This document shows, in pieces, positions 1 to 10,833 of a stretch of DNA of 64,000 bases. How positions within the stretch are numbered: the first letter of the stretch is position 1; every line of letters starts with the position of its first letter. The translations under genes were made by a program, and so were the position numbers. This DNA comes from Pocillopora verrucosa (taxonomy: Eukaryota; Cnidaria; Anthozoa; Scleractinia; Pocilloporidae): contig NC_089322.1 of NCBI RefSeq assembly GCF_036669915.1, positions 15,313,678-15,377,677 of the forward strand. Reading direction: 5' to 3'. Under the pieces are notes generated by a model. It did no database searches. It was not told the DNA's origin and saw only the letters and a list, made by a program, of their open reading frames with translations.

Positions 1-1196
1 TTTAATTCAATTAGGAGCAGGTTGTCCTGCAATTTCAACCTTTGACTTGGCTCGTTAAACAAATAACACTAAAAAGAGGTGAAATTATGTTTACCGTTGG
101 TTATACAAAACATAGTCAGCTCACTTAATTCACAAATCGTTTATGTCAACACTTACCTTCACATATTGGAGTCTAAATAAATTTCTAAACGAATTACTCC
201 TCATAATTTATTAACTTCGATTTTCGACTTCATCAACGGACAAAGGAAGCCGTTTGAATAAAACGGAAAGGATTTCCAACTCGCAAGTATTTATGTATGG
301 TTATATTATGACAGAGTATTTTCTCAGGGAACTTGCTGATGTCACTGAACTTCCACCTTTGCAGAGTGATACTTAATAGATGATCGAAACTCTTTCATTT
401 TGTGATTTTGAACCGGGTGATTCCCAGAGCTTCATAAGGAACTACACAATGCCATTTTGACATACTACAAGAGTTTTCTTATCGATAAGCGTGAGATTCA
501 GTGAAACGCTAAAAGGCGATGATCCAGTTTTCGCACGAAGGTCATTTATAAACATCTTTCAATTTAATTTCTTGTTCAGTACAACACCTATTCCAAAGGA
601 AAACAAAATTAGCACAAACTGTTGCCAGTTGTCATCGCTGAGCCATTGTTATTTGTTAACCATAGGTTAGATTATCTCAAGGAAATTGGAAAAAAGGACC
701 ACATGATCTTGAAAGCTTATTTATTTATTAATATCCGAAAATAAAATGAACCTTCCAGAAATGAGCACAAACTGTTAACAGGCTTCATTGCTTAACCATC
801 GGGGAGCTTAAGGAAACCACGACAACAACGGCAACGAAAACACCAACCAACAAAAGGTTTCATGGGCAGAAATGGCTGTGTACGTGCATTATAAATCTTT
901 GTAAATTTTTATACGTCCTCTGCAAAACAACAACTTGAAATGATTAATCGACGTTGTCCACGGCGTCGCCGTTTCCGTTTCTTAAACTTCCTATTGTTAT
1001 TTCTTGGCTATCAGTTAGATTAATTTAAAGAAAGTAAAAAACCCTACAAGATCTTGAAAGTTTATTCATTTAATAAAATGGTTGACTTACTAAAGAAAGT
1101 ATTTGGAGGCTGTGAGGAAATATTAAAAATATTTTGAAAGCTATAGGCCTTATTAATTTTCAATCCAATAAAGTCAGAATGATAGAATAAAGATCA

Positions 1197-1450
1197 GTGG
1201 GGAGTCTCAATGAGGTTAACCGTTTGACATAAAACAGCAAAAAAGATTAGCCGTTAGGTGTAAAAAATTGACAAATTGTAACCGTTAATCATAAAAAACT
1301 AATGATTAACTGTAAAAAAAATTCTGGTGAACACAATGCAATGACATTAGCCTTTAGCAAGATATTTTTCTTGCCATTAACCGTAACTTGGCCAAATTGT
1401 TAACCATTAGCCGTAAAAGCTGTCATCCCATTGAGACTCTCTCAATAGAT
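1197..1450. repeat. Short inverted-terminal repeat element rich in TTAACCGTTA motifs
   Basis: The left end carries GAGTCTCAATG and the right end its inverted counterpart (CATTGAGACTCTC). Between them is a run of imperfect TTAACCGTTA / TAACCATTAGCCGTAA motifs. A truncated copy lies at about 31376-31510. The look is that of a short non-autonomous DNA element; the family is not known to me. Confidence 0.5.
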
Positions 1451-2007
1451 CTAAGGGGGTCGTCGTAATTCAGGAGGTCATTTTCGGAGTCGTAGTAATT
1501 AGACAGCGTGACTTAACGCAAAACAATGAAACGAAACTAAAATACATAATCGGAGATAATGTCGGCTACTTAAAACTTTGTCACAAAGGATTTTGTAGAT
1601 AACTAATATTGTCTACAAGCAATTTTAAAAAGTGGCAGGGTGGCCATCATAGGGTCGTAGAGTGGAATTTTTCAGTTTTTATAGTAATCAAAATAAATAC
1701 CTTGAATGGTAGCTTGGTCTAGTATCCAAAGTGCCTAATCTATGCAATATTATTTTTCCCTGGCACTCAGCTTTGTACCGAACTTTGGCGATAAGAGCTT
1801 AAAAGAGACAACCTTTACGTTTGAGGCATCTAGGTTGTTATCTACAGTTTGTAATTATTTCCAGTTCATGCAATGAAATTTTTTTTCAGCTCAACCTCCA
1901 TTAGATAGATATTTTAAGGATATATCAGAATCTATGAAATAGACCGAGTACCTGTTAACTTAAAAAAATTGAAATATTTCTCGGACTTCTCAGGGAACAG
2001 GTTCTGA

Positions 2008-2200
2008 ATGGGGTGATGGTTTTTACGCCTAAGGGTTAAAATTTGGTGCGTTTTACGGATAGCGGTTGATTTCTTTCTGTTACTGTTTGTAAAGGATGTT
2101 TTACTAGTAACGGTTAAAATTTGTCAATTCTTAACGCATAATGACTAATTAAACTTATTTGGCCGTTTTAGGGCTAACAGTAAACCCCAATGAAAACCTC
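2008..2200. repeat. Second TTAACCGTTA-type repeat copy
   Basis: The tract GGGGTGATGG..TTTTACGCCTAAGGGTTAAAATTTGG and what follows resembles the right part of the element at 1197-1450 in inverse orientation. Orthologous copies sit in front of other type A loci at about 16860, 23325 and 39260, so it was probably present before block duplication. Confidence 0.4.
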
Positions 2201-2744
2201 AGCACTTTAGAAGAAACAAACCTTACATGTAAATGCAAATACACTTCTTTAAAAGACCCAGAAATAGAACAAAAAGCAAAAATGAAAATGTGACAGCAGC
2301 ATCCTGGTAAGAAACACAACAATATGTTTGTGTGAAACAGCCTTGACACTCCTATCGTGAAATTTTTTTTTTGTTTGTTTCTCTTCTTTTATATTTTTTC
2401 TACTGGAGCGAAGAGCTTAGTGAAGTTAGATCAAAATTGCAGTTGACTGAGGTAATTAATTAAACATGAGCAAATGTTTAAAATATGAGGTGTTCAAAGC
2501 CCTTTTAAGGGCGGGGTCATAACTTGGACATTAGAAAAATTCTCCCAATATCTAAAACATTAGTTAAGTGCACTCTGTGTAGCGAGATAATTACTACTCC
2601 GCCATGTGACTGGACCATCCATTCAACCGGCAAAAGTCTAACAAAAAGTTTTTCTCATAAAAAGCTTGTTACTTGTTAACTATTCCATTCGTTTTCGTCA
2701 ACTTGCGAAGACTACGCCTTTCCTGAATTGGCCTCACGGCTGAG

Positions 2745-5704
2745 ATGGACGCAATACTTGTAAAGACTTTGCTCTTCCTGCTAATATTTGTACTGGTAGA
2801 GTTCATCGTGGTGGAAGGGGGCCCATACCAGATGAAAAACAAAAACGGTGAAATACAAGATTCTGTTTATTTTTCAAAGACTGCAAGAACTTCTTTATTA
2901 CAAATATAGGAAGGACCTTTCTACAATAACATTTTCTTTACATTTTTAGGTACGATGGACGGCCGGTTTCTCATTGGGAACAACTTAAAAAGGGCACACG
3001 ATGAGCCAGGATTCCGTAAAAGTCTCAAAAAAAATTGCCAGAACACTCATGTCAAAGAGTTCTTTCCTTGAGGAACACTGCCAGTGGGTTTACGTAAGAA
3101 CCGAGATGGAATAGTCCTCGTTTTCCAACAGAAAAACAGATAAAAATTCGACCATAAAAAAAGTACCTACTACGCATCGCTTTTCGACCAAGGTCGGGGA
3201 ATTCCAGTATATTCAGCCTACAAACTCACATCAGAAAACATGAATTATGAACGGAGATGTCGCCCAAAAAGGTATAGTGAAAAATAATTAATAAACACCA
3301 AATGAGGGACGAAGGCTCCATTCAACTCCCTACCCGTGTACCCCGATTGGGTCTCCATTAGCTTACACCCTACAAGTTGAAATAAAGGAAGCGTTGAGAG
3401 GCAATGCAACAAGTTAGTGGCAAATTAACATCACTAGTTTATATATTGTTGTCACAGATTATGACCACTTCCTCATTGTAGTTGTATATGTCTGTACGCG
3501 CTTACTTTACTTTATTTACTATACAAAACAAAGTGAAACGAAGCGAAGCAACGCAAAGTGGATAAAAGACGACTGTGACCACAACGCGCCACTACTATAC
3601 ACCATGGATTCAAAAGGCACAGAACTAACACTGAACTAATTTGCGTAAACTTAGGTAAAAACCTTTCAAAAACAAAATTTACTAATTATCATTTGCGGTA
3701 CTGGGTGATGAGGATGGTTATGTTGGTGTCTCAGCGTTAATCTCAGAAATTGCTTAGTATCATTAATCAAACTCTAGCTACTATTATTACTTCCTTATGT
3801 TCTATAACTTCTTATGGACTCTTGCTCTACTCATGTAAATGCTGGCTATCTGTATGCCTATTTACTTTATTTCATGTTATTTATTTATTTTATCTGATTT
3901 AACATTAATCCATTTTGCTACATTTGATTGTAAGTAACACAAACCACTTCGCTATATTTGGGTTGTATATTTCTCTAATTTGTTAAATTTAAACCATTGA
4001 AATAAAATCATGGTAATGACAAACGAAAAATCATTGACCAAGCCAAAATATGCAAAATAAAACCTCACAGGTGAAAAAATAAACCTATGAGATAAGAATA
4101 ATTAGCAAAAGCTACAAGAACTTGAAAACCGAACCAAGCAAAACACGAGAAGTACGAACAAAGACAATTACGTAATCCTGGGGTTTGATCTCATACCGTT
4201 TTTTCCATACTAAAATTTAGTCTCAGGCAATCTCGTCTTATTTCACATATAATAAACAAATGCGCAACGAGTACAGGTGATAATTTCTCCCTTACATGAG
4301 AAAACTTTCCCTGATAGAAAGCTAATAATCAGCAATTAATCAAGCCTTAAATAGTCTAGAATTGTGGCCTTGAGTTTTGATGAAAATGGCGTGATGGTGA
4401 CGATGATGATGGCAGATGATTGAATTGAAGCAAATCCCACCATTAACTTACGAAAACTGAACGCAACTAGAATGCAACGGAAATTAGACTCCTGTGATTT
4501 GCCGAACCGCAGGCGACCCAAGCTCACGTCTAGAGAAAAAGTCAACGATTAATTTACGAAAGCGTTACGCGTTGTGACTCGCTGTTAAGTTAGTAGAAGA
4601 ACCGTTGAGAATTTGAACACGTTATAAGAAATTCCATGGAGAACGAAATATGGTCGATTTACAACGATATATTTCGAAATATGAACATTTTACACGTAAA
4701 ATAAATAAAACTTACTCACATGCTGTGTCCGTTGTATTTTCTGGCGATTTCTGTTTTTTTTAAGCTTTAAGCTTATTCGTCTTTTGACAGGAATAACTGA
4801 CTGCGACTGAACTTCACCAAAAGTGAACAAGGTTGAGTTCAAACGGCAAAGGAACCTGTAGTGATGAAACGAAGAAGTTTTCATTTTGAAATTATTCAAC
4901 CTCGTTTAATATTTCGTAAACAGAGGACATTAAATCAACCAACTTTTTTCCCCTTTTTAAAGGTATCAGCAACCAAGTCGGAAAAGACACATACCCACAA
5001 GCACCTTGGCAACGAGGCCACCTGGCCCCAGCGCACACTTTATCAAGTAACAAATGAGCCTTTCGCTCTACTTTTGATACACAAACGCCGTGCCACAGCA
5101 TCCATCTTTCAATGCTGGTGAATGGTCCAAGTTTGAGAGAAGAATACGAAAGTATGCAGAGGAGTGCACTAAATATTACAAAGGAGTGCTCTTTCTTTTA
5201 AGTGGAACTGCATTTGTTTCTGTTGATGCTCTGGTCCAGATAGATAAAAATCAAAACGTTGAAGGGATAAACTTCGGCCTTCCTCTAGTAGAGCTGCCTG
5301 GGGAAGGTCCTTACGATAAAATACGTGTTCCCAACTCACTGTGGACTGCCGGATGCTGTGTCAACACTAATTCTCATAATGCAATAAAAAGTTTTGCAGT
5401 GATCGGCAACAATGTCAACGAACGAGATAAAATGCATACGCAACAAATTTCTGTTGAAATTCTCCAAAAGATTCTTGCGCAAGACATTCCCACCGCTTCA
5501 GAAGTCAACCTCTATCCTAAAAATCCAGGATGTTCCCTGCCAGAAAAAGACTTGACAAAGCTACCCGAGTATGTTAAAGGAGATCCAAAGGAAGAAGAAG
5601 AAGAAGAAGAAGAAGGAGGAGGAGGAGGAGGAGGAGGAGGAGGAGAAGAAGAAAAAGAAGAAGTAGAAGAGAAAGACGAAAAGGAAGAGAGGGAGGAAAA
5701 ATAA
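2745..5704 (+). pseudogene. Type A endonuclease pseudogene (secreted DNA/RNA non-specific endonuclease)
   Basis: A three-exon copy of the gene at 40009-45609. Exon 1 (2745-2847) is intact: start codon, hydrophobic signal peptide, phase-1 donor GGTGAAAT. Exon 2 (about 2951-3271) has two in-frame stops, one after the FFP residues (TGA where the intact copy has AGT, near 3070) and one in the NR/K stretch (TAA near 3142), and its 3' end no longer matches a donor. Exon 3 starts after the acceptor near 4964 and keeps the QRGHLAPAHTLSS motif. It then has an in-frame TGA at 5055-5057 and a 1-bp deletion near 5072-5076. After the frameshift the frame is open to 5704, with SLWTAGCCV, the SFAVIGNN motif and a Glu/Gly tail from a GAA/GGA microsatellite (about 5588-5700). 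The array's most complete dead copy; not expected to make active enzyme. Confidence 0.85.
5588..5700 (+). repeat. GAA/GGA microsatellite in coding tail
   Basis: A purine-only triplet run encoding about nine Glu, then about ten Gly, then mixed Glu/Lys. The same tail in the intact type A gene (45520-45600) is nearly pure GAA. The GGA stretch here looks like triplet slippage after an A-to-G change in a non-functional copy. Confidence 0.8.
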
Positions 5705-6144
5705 AATGGAATAGGAATGATGTTCCACATCTAAAGAATTCGAACAAAGAAAAGTGATTGTTTAATAATCACTGATGAATATTGGCCCTCAGTCGTTTTT
5801 ATACTGCCACGACCTCGGTCAATATTCACCAGTACGGCCCTCACATTCGGTTTGTAAGAAGTTAATATTAACCGTAGCTAGAGTGAATAATTGTTTTGGT
5901 ATGATTGTTCTAGGAATTTGATCAGAAAAAATATTACATTTATCATATTTTCTTTGCTTATAATTTGTCGCGCTTAAAATGAAAGATATAGTAGTCTGGC
6001 GTTTAGATCACATGATAGATCTGCAGAGTGTACGTGCCGAATTGAAACAAATAAAGGCTTGCCCTGTTCTGCGAGAAAACGTTTTCAACACAGGCTTTCA
6101 AAGTCTGAGAAGAAAGCCGGCTATGGTTGAATTTACCCGTAAAA

Positions 6145-6469
6145 TGAAATTAGAAGATCCTCGCAGCTAAGAACACTACTGAAACTAGTAGTTGTAAATA
6201 GGACCTGAAAAAAATTCAGGCCCGTACGGGATTTGAACTCATGACCTCTGCGGTACCGGTGCAGCGCTCTACCAATTGAGCTAACAAGCCAACTGGGAGC
6301 TGCACCGGTATCGCAGAGGTCATGGGTTCAAATCCCGTACGGGCCTGAATTTTTTTCAGGTCCTATTTACAACTACTAGTTTCAGTAGTGTTCTTAGCTG
6401 CGAGAATCTTCTAATTTCATCTCTCCACCGCAGTGCAAATATGTGAATTTTCATATACCTAAATTCTTC
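6145..6469. mobile_element. Fold-back dimer of a tRNA-derived SINE, with 14-bp target duplication
   Basis: Two head-to-head arms, about 6145-6266 and 6301-6421, are near-perfect reverse complements (CTCGCAGCTAAGAACACTAC.. on both strands). Each arm contains the T-arm/B-box-like GGTTCAAATCC or its mutated form. The insertion is flanked by identical 14-bp copies of ATTTACCCGTAAAA at 6131-6144 and 6470-6483. Paralogous sites at about 18150 and 46020 have a single uninterrupted copy of that sequence, which fixes the element's borders. Variable-length target duplications fit LINE-driven retroposition. Confidence 0.75.
6219..6290 (-). tRNA. tRNA-like sequence inside the SINE (cloverleaf, probable Thr-GGT origin)
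   Basis: Read on the minus strand, this 72-bp stretch begins GGCTTGT, has a D-arm pattern (GCTCAATTGGTAGAGC), an anticodon-type arm whose loop reads CCGGTAT, a B-box-like GTTCAAATCCC and ends ACGGGCC, complementary to the start with a G-T pair. It sits in one arm of a retroposed inverted repeat, so it is most likely a SINE head and not a functional tRNA gene. The anticodon assignment is tentative. Confidence 0.4.
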
Positions 6470-8265
6470 ATTTACCCGTAAAAGTTTAACACCCTTGTTA
6501 TACTCATTTGCGCGCGTTAATTGGACAGAGATGTGACGCAACCTTCGACCAATTGAGCTATTTAATTTGTCACTTATAAACTACTCTAACTTGGGTAACA
6601 CAAAATATAAAGAAAAATTCAGGAAACAACGTACCGCTTTGTAACCTCTAAGACTATTTGAGATTAGTTGGGCTACAAGAACCCTCGGCTTGTGGTGAAA
6701 GGGTCTGGTTACGAGACATTTGCAATTATCATGCAGTTTCTTTGAAATACCATGCAGGCACAATTACGCATTAAGACCTCGAGGAAGAAATTCAAACAGC
6801 CGTGGCACTTCGACCAACAGGCTAATGAACTTTGCCTTAAGCAAATACGCTTTATGCATTGCACATGACTATTTTTGCCATTATATGCTTGTTGTTTGCT
6901 AATAAAAAAAAAATTTCTCCGTAGCTATATATTTTGTGTTATTGCTTTAATATTCTTTGCTGGCCAGACCTGTAATTCAGTTATTTATACTGCGAGAGTT
7001 CTTAATAAACATATCCACATGTCAGTCACCCTAACTCAATCTCTTGTGCAAAATTATTTTGAGATAATTTTAACTGTTTTAAACTGGGCTTATCCCACTA
7101 ACAACGTCTGCGTTTTCAGGGTTATCTCTTTGTGGAGGTACAGTGCCTTTATAGTAATATATGTGAGTTGTCTCATTGGTCATATGTGTAATTTGGTTGT
7201 ACACTTAAATGCAATGATCTCTCTAGTTTCCGAACGAGTTAATTTGACGTCGGATAGCACACCTAGGTATGTCAAAGAGGAAGCTTATCTCCTCCAACTA
7301 ACTAATAAATTTTTCAAGAGGTAATTTTTCGGGTTTTGGATAAAAAGAATTCCATTTTTTGAAAACAACAGCGACAGTAAAATTAGTTAGTAGTAGGCGA
7401 ATTTGGCATTTATAAATTCAGTAAGTTTTGAAAGAAGTGAATTTTGTGTTTACCTGCTTCAATAAAGTTTTTTAAACGAGTCCTTTATTAAAAATTTCAG
7501 ACCCGTAGTTTAAACTCTTTTCTTTCGTATTCAAAGTTATAAACAGATTTTTACTCTTTAAGGCCTTTTTTTATAACTTGTTCTCACTTTTTCCAGAAGT
7601 CGATTTGAAATCAGTTCTCCTTCATACGAGAGCGTCAAGTCTTTGGGGCTAAACGAGGGTCAAGGCTGATGATACACGTTTATATATCCCGTAGTAGTAT
7701 CTCACGTTGATATCCAATTTAGGTGGATGTAGGAGGGGCTAATTTTTTAGATTAGGTCTAGCATTTTAATCCTTTGAATTACAAATACTTTTTAGACTAC
7801 GTAACATCTAAAGTAACAAACCCTTCACACTTTGAACCAACCCAACCAAACCAACCGCCGCATAGCTGCGGCAGCTTTACGGCGGTTGGTTTGGTACCCA
7901 AATAAAAAACACCTATAGAAGTACCCGTTTAGATATCACGCGGTTTGAAAATGATATTTCAAAAGGCTTCTTAATTTGTCTCTTCAATAAATCTGCTGCC
8001 TTCCCACCTTTTTAAAAGTGTTTTTTCCAGGAAAGATTGGATTCGTTTGTTTTTATGAAATAGTTTTGTTAGTCAAATTTGTCAAAGAGCATTGTCCACT
8101 CTTTAGGCCCTGAAAAATGTTCAAAATACTTCAAAAGGGCTTTCAAATATCTAGAACATTTTAAAAATCTTAAAAATTTGAAGCTATTTAAAAGGTCTTT
8201 AAAGGAGTATTCAATTGTTAAGAACGGGTGTTAAGTTGCACAAAGGAACAAAAAAGTTTTAATTT

Positions 8266-8376
8266 ATGAGGAATAAAATCACTCAGTTGGCTTCACTCAG
8301 GCAATACCAGCTATATTGAGACTTCTGCTGTGCTAGTGGACAATCCATTCAACCTGCAAACTTCCATGAGGAATAA
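8266..8376 (+). promoter_or_regulatory. Orphan upstream region of a lost type I gene
   Basis: This stretch (TTATGAGGAATAAAAT.., then the CAATACCAGCTATATTGAGA motif and the pyrimidine-rich run to CTTCCATGAGGAA) matches the 110 bp that lie about 100-200 bp upstream of the start codons at 10834, 24237, 27109, 34239 and 48178. No exon follows. From about 8640 the sequence becomes the 3' flank seen after the gene ending at 12985 (compare 13310). A whole type I gene body has been lost here. Confidence 0.55.
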
Positions 8377-8377
8377 T

Positions 8378-8620
8378 GGCTGTAAATATATGAAAATCAT
8401 ATATGTGCACTGCGATTGTAGAAACGAATATAGAATCGATCCCCGCAGTTATAGACACTACTCAACTGGTAGTTGAAATAAGGCCTGAAAAAAAAATTCA
8501 GGTCCGTACGGTATCTGAACCCATGACCTCTGCGATGCCGGTGCAGCGCTCAGCAGTGTTCAGTAGTGTTTATAACTACAAGGATCGCTTATATTCGTTT
8601 TCATATGACAGCTAGAGAAC
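8378..8620. mobile_element. Degenerate fold-back SINE of the 6145 family
   Basis: The left arm (about 8380-8470) and right arm (about 8545-8620) are imperfect inverse copies of one another. The middle carries the same CCTGAA..TTCAGG stem, GTACGG and CATGACCTCTGCG segments as the element at 6145-6469. Several point changes and a shortened tRNA-like part mark it as older. Confidence 0.55.
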
Positions 8621-10618
8621 AAACTGCTCAAGGCGTGTTTTATAAATGAATAAGACCGAATTCACAGCAATATAAAGATTTCTCTGCATGAGAGCATCGT
8701 AAAACTCGGCTCCTGTGACTGATGTGGCCTTCCACTCAACGCACCGGAAAAGGTTTCAGAGCAAGCTCTTAGTTGTTCACTTTAAGGGCGGCCGATCTAA
8801 TTTCTAAGGCTTGATTCACTGCAATGATCGGAGATCGCCTTGATAAGCTAGCCACGATCTCAGCATGATCGCGCTATCTCTGACACCGTCATGATTGATA
8901 TGAATTTTAACAGTTATACCAGTTTGGCTATCCTTTTCAATACGAAATCATATATATTACACAAGTGTTGGCTGTATTTGACTTTTATACCGTATGTAAG
9001 CTTGCAATCTAACTGAGAGTGAAAACCTTCAAAGCTACAGAGAAGTGCGGGAAATGGTCGGACATAGTACAATTTGGCAGATGGCGTGACAGCTTTAGCT
9101 CTCTTGCTCTATGTTCTATACTCTGATAGAGCACGCTGTTTCAACCTATGTCGTTATATCCGAAGGTACACGTGAAGTGATCTGTAATCTTAGTGGATCG
9201 TTTGGGTCTTTTTTTCTCAACGTCATGAATGAAAGGACAATGCAAGTTTTGCATCGCGAGTGAGTGCATTTGAAAGTTCCGGGTCGGACATCAGTTTGCA
9301 ACAAACATCTGACCAAAAAGTCGCCTATGTTTTTGTCCGTTTCAATGAAATAATTGAAGGTTGCGAAACGATAGTAACAGTTTTGGCGTGGTATCTTTGG
9401 TGAAGTATCCGTTAATGTCAAATCTATAGAAAAAGTTCAATGCAGCTCTGAACGCATCGAACTGCTCTAGGATTGCCCTTTTAATCACAACTTGCCTAAA
9501 ACGCCTTCTATATTATGATATCCGCCGCAATTTTAACAGGGTATCAGCTAATGTCAGTTAACCAAACTTAATCTCTTGTGTAAAACGACTTTAAGATAAT
9601 TTTACCTGTTTTAAACCAGGCTAAGTGTGGGAGTACAGTACCTGTAAAGTGAAATGTGAGAGTTGTCTTATCGGTCATATATGAAATTTATTCGTACACT
9701 TAAATACAATAATCTATCTAGTTTCCCAATGAGGTAATTTGATGTCCAACACCCCACCCAGATATATCAAAGAGGGAGCTGAAATTCCTCCAACAAACTT
9801 ATCAAATTTTTAATAGGTAACTAAATATATAACACTCTTCAAAAGACCACAAAAGAATTGTTTGGGTTTTTGAAACAAGGCATTCCAAATTCATCCAAAA
9901 AATATATATATTTTTTCTTAAAACAACAGCTACAGAAAAATTCGTCAGTTGAAGGCGAAATTTGGTAGTTATAATTTCAGTAAGTTTTGCTAGTGGATTT
10001 AGTGTTTACCTGCTTCTGTAAAGTTCTTTAAACGGGTACTTCATTAAAAATTTCAGACCCGTAGGTTTAACTCTGTATTTCGCTAAAAATCGATTTGAAA
10101 CCAGTTCTCCTTCATACGAGAGCGTCAAGTCTTTTCGGCTAAACAAGGGTCAAGGCAAATGATGCTTGTTTATCTATCCCATAATAACAACTCAGGTTGA
10201 TATCCAATTTAGGTGGATTTGGGATGGCTTAATTTTCTGGATTAGGACTAGCATTTTTTCAATTGAATTACACATACTCTTTAGATCCCCTAACACTTTG
10301 AGCGCAGCTATAGGGCGGTCGGTTTGGTACCCAAATAAAAACCACTGAAAGCACCCGTTAAGGTATCACTTGGTTTGAAAAGATCTCTTAATTTTTTTTT
10401 CTTCAATGAACCCTGTACCTTCCTCCCTTTTTCTAACTGTTTTTAAAGGAAAGATTGGATCGTTTGTCTTTCTAAACTGTTGTTCTTAAAAATTCGAAGC
10501 TCTTTAAGAGTTCTTTAGAGGGGTAATCAATAGTTAAGAACTGGTTTCAAGTCGCACCAAGGAAAAAAAAAGATTTTAATTTATGAGGAATAAAATTACT
10601 CAGTTGGCTTCACTCATG

Positions 10619-10684
10619 CAATACCAGTTATATTGAGACTTCTGCTGTGCTCAGTACCAGCTATATTGAGACTTCTGCAGTGCT
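10619..10684 (+). promoter_or_regulatory. 33-bp tandem duplication in the upstream region of the type I gene at 10834
   Basis: Units 10619-10651 and 10652-10684 both read CA.TACCAG.TATATTGAGA followed by CTTCTGC.GTGCT. They end 150 bp before the start codon. The other type I genes carry one unit. It is the best-conserved non-coding stretch upstream of this gene type, so it may hold promoter elements; that function is inferred. Confidence 0.45.
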
Positions 10685-10833
10685 ATTGGACAATCCCTTC
10701 AACCTGAAAACTTCCATAAGGAAGTTGTACCCTATACAAGTTGTAAGCTGTACTTGTTACAACCAGGTGTTTTTCATTCGTTTAACGCAGTAGATGAAAA
10801 TTCCTATCCTCTTCTGCTAACTCTCGTGCTAAG

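Larger units (their letters stand above)
1..2744. other. 5' flank of block 1, repeat-rich, no gene
   Basis: No coding region is recognised. From about 590 onward the sequence is a diverged copy of the DNA in front of the other type A loci (about 15930-17040, 30800-31550 and 38490-40000), including the shared stretch around 840-960. This makes it the 5' end of a duplicated block. Positions 2570-2640 are the immediate upstream region shared with the type A gene at 40009. Confidence 0.6.
5705..10833. other. Intergenic, duplicated flanks and element insertions
   Basis: No convincing gene. About 5730-6130 is the 3' flank shared with type A copies (GGCCCTCAGTCGTTTTTATA-type sequence also at 17800 and 45670). 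The stretch about 6875-7330 reads open, but its DNA is a copy of non-coding sequence found again at about 9540-9780, 19090-19600, 33050-33500 and 46990-47470. About 7600-8260 and 10090-10590 are two copies of the type I upstream flank. Insertions and a gutted locus are listed separately. Confidence 0.6.

Noticed and set aside
5512-5730. Minus-strand proline/serine-rich frame
   Set aside because: Antisense of the GAA/GGA microsatellite.
6219-6290. A genuine tRNA-Thr gene
   Set aside because: It lies in one arm of a retroposed inverted repeat with a target duplication, and the other arm carries a near copy; SINE origin is more likely.
6875-7324. A 149-codon open frame with hydrophobic segments, possible membrane protein
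   Set aside because: The same DNA recurs at about 9540-9780, 19090-19600, 33050-33500 and 46990-47470 with the frame broken, so it is repeated intergenic sequence that happens to be open.
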